Assembly (NCBI GenBank): GCA_934446485.1
Contig: CAKSEM010000014.1
Coordinates: forward strand, 1-14,502
Length of the DNA stretch: 14,502 bases
Direction of reading: 5' to 3'
Source of the DNA: an uncultured Eubacteriales bacterium
GTDB lineage: Bacteria; Bacillota; Clostridia; Oscillospirales; CAG-272
In this document: piece after piece, positions 13,676 through 14,502 of the stretch
Layout of the letters: each line of letters starts with the position of its first letter
Numbering within the stretch: position 1 is the first letter of the stretch
Notes under the pieces: model-generated
What the model saw: only the letters and a program-made list of their open reading frames with translations
Told to the model about the DNA's origin: nothing
Databases searched by the model: none
Position numbers and translations under genes: made by a program

Positions 13676-14502
13676 TTACGCTTTTCCGCGTGAGGAGCAC
13701 ATATCGATCTTTTCGAGGCAGAGTGCGCGTACTGCGTCACGAGCCGGACCCATGAATTTCTTAGGATCGATGATCGATTTGTCTTCGAGCGCAGCACGGA
13801 CGGCTGCGGTTGCGGCAGCGCGCAGCTCGGTTGCAAAGTTCACTTTTGCCATTCCGAGGGAGATCGCACGACGGACGCTTGCCTCCGGCACGCCTGATCC
13901 GCCGTGCAGCACGAGCGGAGCGTCAACTACGTCGCGAATGGCCGCGATACGGTCGAAATCGAGCTTGGGTTCGCCCTTGTAGAAGCCGTGTGCCGTGCCG
14001 ATTGCGATGGCAAGTATATCGACTCCGGTGTATTCGGCAAAGCGGCGAGCCTCGTCAACATCAGTGTAGATGTCAGCGGATGAGATGTTGTCCTCCTTGC
14101 CTCCGACGCAGCCAAGCTCAGCCTCGACCGTGATTCCCATGGGGTGGGCAACGGATACGACTTCACGCGAGATGCGTGCATTGTCGTCAAACGGGAGCTT
14201 GGAGCCGTCGAACATGACCGACGTATACCCTGCATGGATCGCACGCATGACGTCGTCGAACGAAGTACAGTGATCGAGGTGGAGCGCTACGGGGACAGTT
14301 GCGTGATATGCAAGCTCAGAGACGATTGCGTGTGCCATGGTGGGCTTGAAATACTTGACTGTCGGCGAGGTGGTCTGGATCATAACGGGCGAGCGAGCCT
14401 CTTCGGCAGCTTCGATGATAGCCTGCGCCATTTCCATATTCTCTGCGTTGAATGCGGGGACTGCGTATCCGCCGGCTTTAGCCGCGCGGATCATGTCAAT
14501 GC
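13676..14502 (-). CDS. Class II fructose/tagatose-bisphosphate aldolase, 5' end beyond the window
   Basis: At least 274 residues of a zinc-dependent class II aldolase are present; these cleave ketose-1,6-bisphosphate to dihydroxyacetone phosphate and glyceraldehyde-3-phosphate. Counting from the first Met in view (14494), the zinc and catalytic marks are ALHLDH (Asp74, His75), VEAELGCVGGKEDN, GTAHGFYKGEPKLDF (His169) and LVLHGGSGVP (His197). KVNFATELR follows, then a DPKKFMGPARDAV tail as in the family. The frame stays open past that Met to the window edge, and relatives carry about eight more residues before GGYAVPAFN, so the true start is probably just outside. GTAHG and the NFATEL segment resemble GatY/KbaY, while the tail resembles Fba; the sugar specificity is left open. 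A hairpin terminator follows the stop. Confidence 0.93.
   Translation of the reverse strand, partial: IDMIRAAKAGGYAVPAFNAENMEMAQAIIEAAEEARSPVMIQTTSPTVKYFKPTMAHAIVSELAYHATVPVALHLDHCTSFDDVMRAIHAGYTSVMFDGSKLPFDDNARISREVVSVAHPMGITVEAELGCVGGKEDNISSADIYTDVDEARRFAEYTGVDILAIAIGTAHGFYKGEPKLDFDRIAAIRDVVDAPLVLHGGSGVPEASVRRAISLGMAKVNFATELRAAATAAVRAALEDKSIIDPKKFMGPARDAVRALCLEKIDMCSSRGKA

Noticed and set aside
13317..13982. 221-codon + strand open frame from the intergenic region into the aldolase gene
   Set aside because: Its second half is antisense to conserved aldolase sequence and its first half has no recognisable domain; the ATG lacks a ribosome site.
1..14502. CRISPR array or defence island
   Set aside because: No regularly spaced repeats with unique spacers and no cas, restriction or toxin-antitoxin genes were seen.

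Overview
The window looks like a piece of chromosome from an anaerobic, Gram-positive-lineage bacterium, most likely a Clostridia-type gut organism. Reasons are a glycyl radical enzyme (an oxygen-sensitive class), a secreted wall hydrolase with S-layer-homology (SLH) domains, strong AGGAGG-type ribosome sites, sigma-A-like promoters and gene content typical of Firmicutes. The lineage is an inference; there is no rRNA to place it. GC content is moderately high in the genes, with one AT-rich patch near 13050-13350.

Left part (1-4145). A tRNA-Thr(GGU) with no encoded CCA is read leftward from a perfect-consensus promoter. A lipid/diacylglycerol kinase-like gene follows on the + strand. It converges on a DUF218 (SanA/YdcF-like) membrane protein gene read from a TTG start, with a hairpin terminator between them. 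From a divergent promoter region, a ribonuclease Z-like hydrolase and an RluA-family pseudouridine synthase are read rightward as a pair.

Middle (4176-10093). A second rightward block has an HD-domain protein, an unassigned glycyl radical enzyme (Cys359 in GCWE, radical Gly686 in RISGW), the CCA-adding enzyme cca and mnmG. The last two share a base at the stop/start. RNase Z, pseudouridine synthase, Cca and MnmG all act on RNA maturation, mostly of tRNA, so the window is largely a tRNA-maturation neighbourhood with a metabolic radical enzyme inside it. No activating enzyme for the radical protein is present.

Right part (10094-14502). About 325 bases without a gene follow mnmG. They contain two hairpins and a stop-free stretch with no start codon, and end in a strong bidirectional terminator. 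A leftward pair is then read from a good promoter at about 12745: a secreted phage-type lysozyme/SLH protein followed by a SAM methyltransferase. Next come nearly 1 kb with no credible gene but dense structure: a 17-bp hairpin, two copies of a palindrome plus DnaA-box-like unit, an orphan + strand terminator, three GTCAAT repeats and interleaved inverted repeats. The window ends inside a leftward class II fructose/tagatose-bisphosphate aldolase gene whose 5' end lies beyond the edge.

Most genes are ordinary housekeeping. The best candidates for something new are the orphan glycyl radical enzyme and the structured intergenic region 12762-13647.
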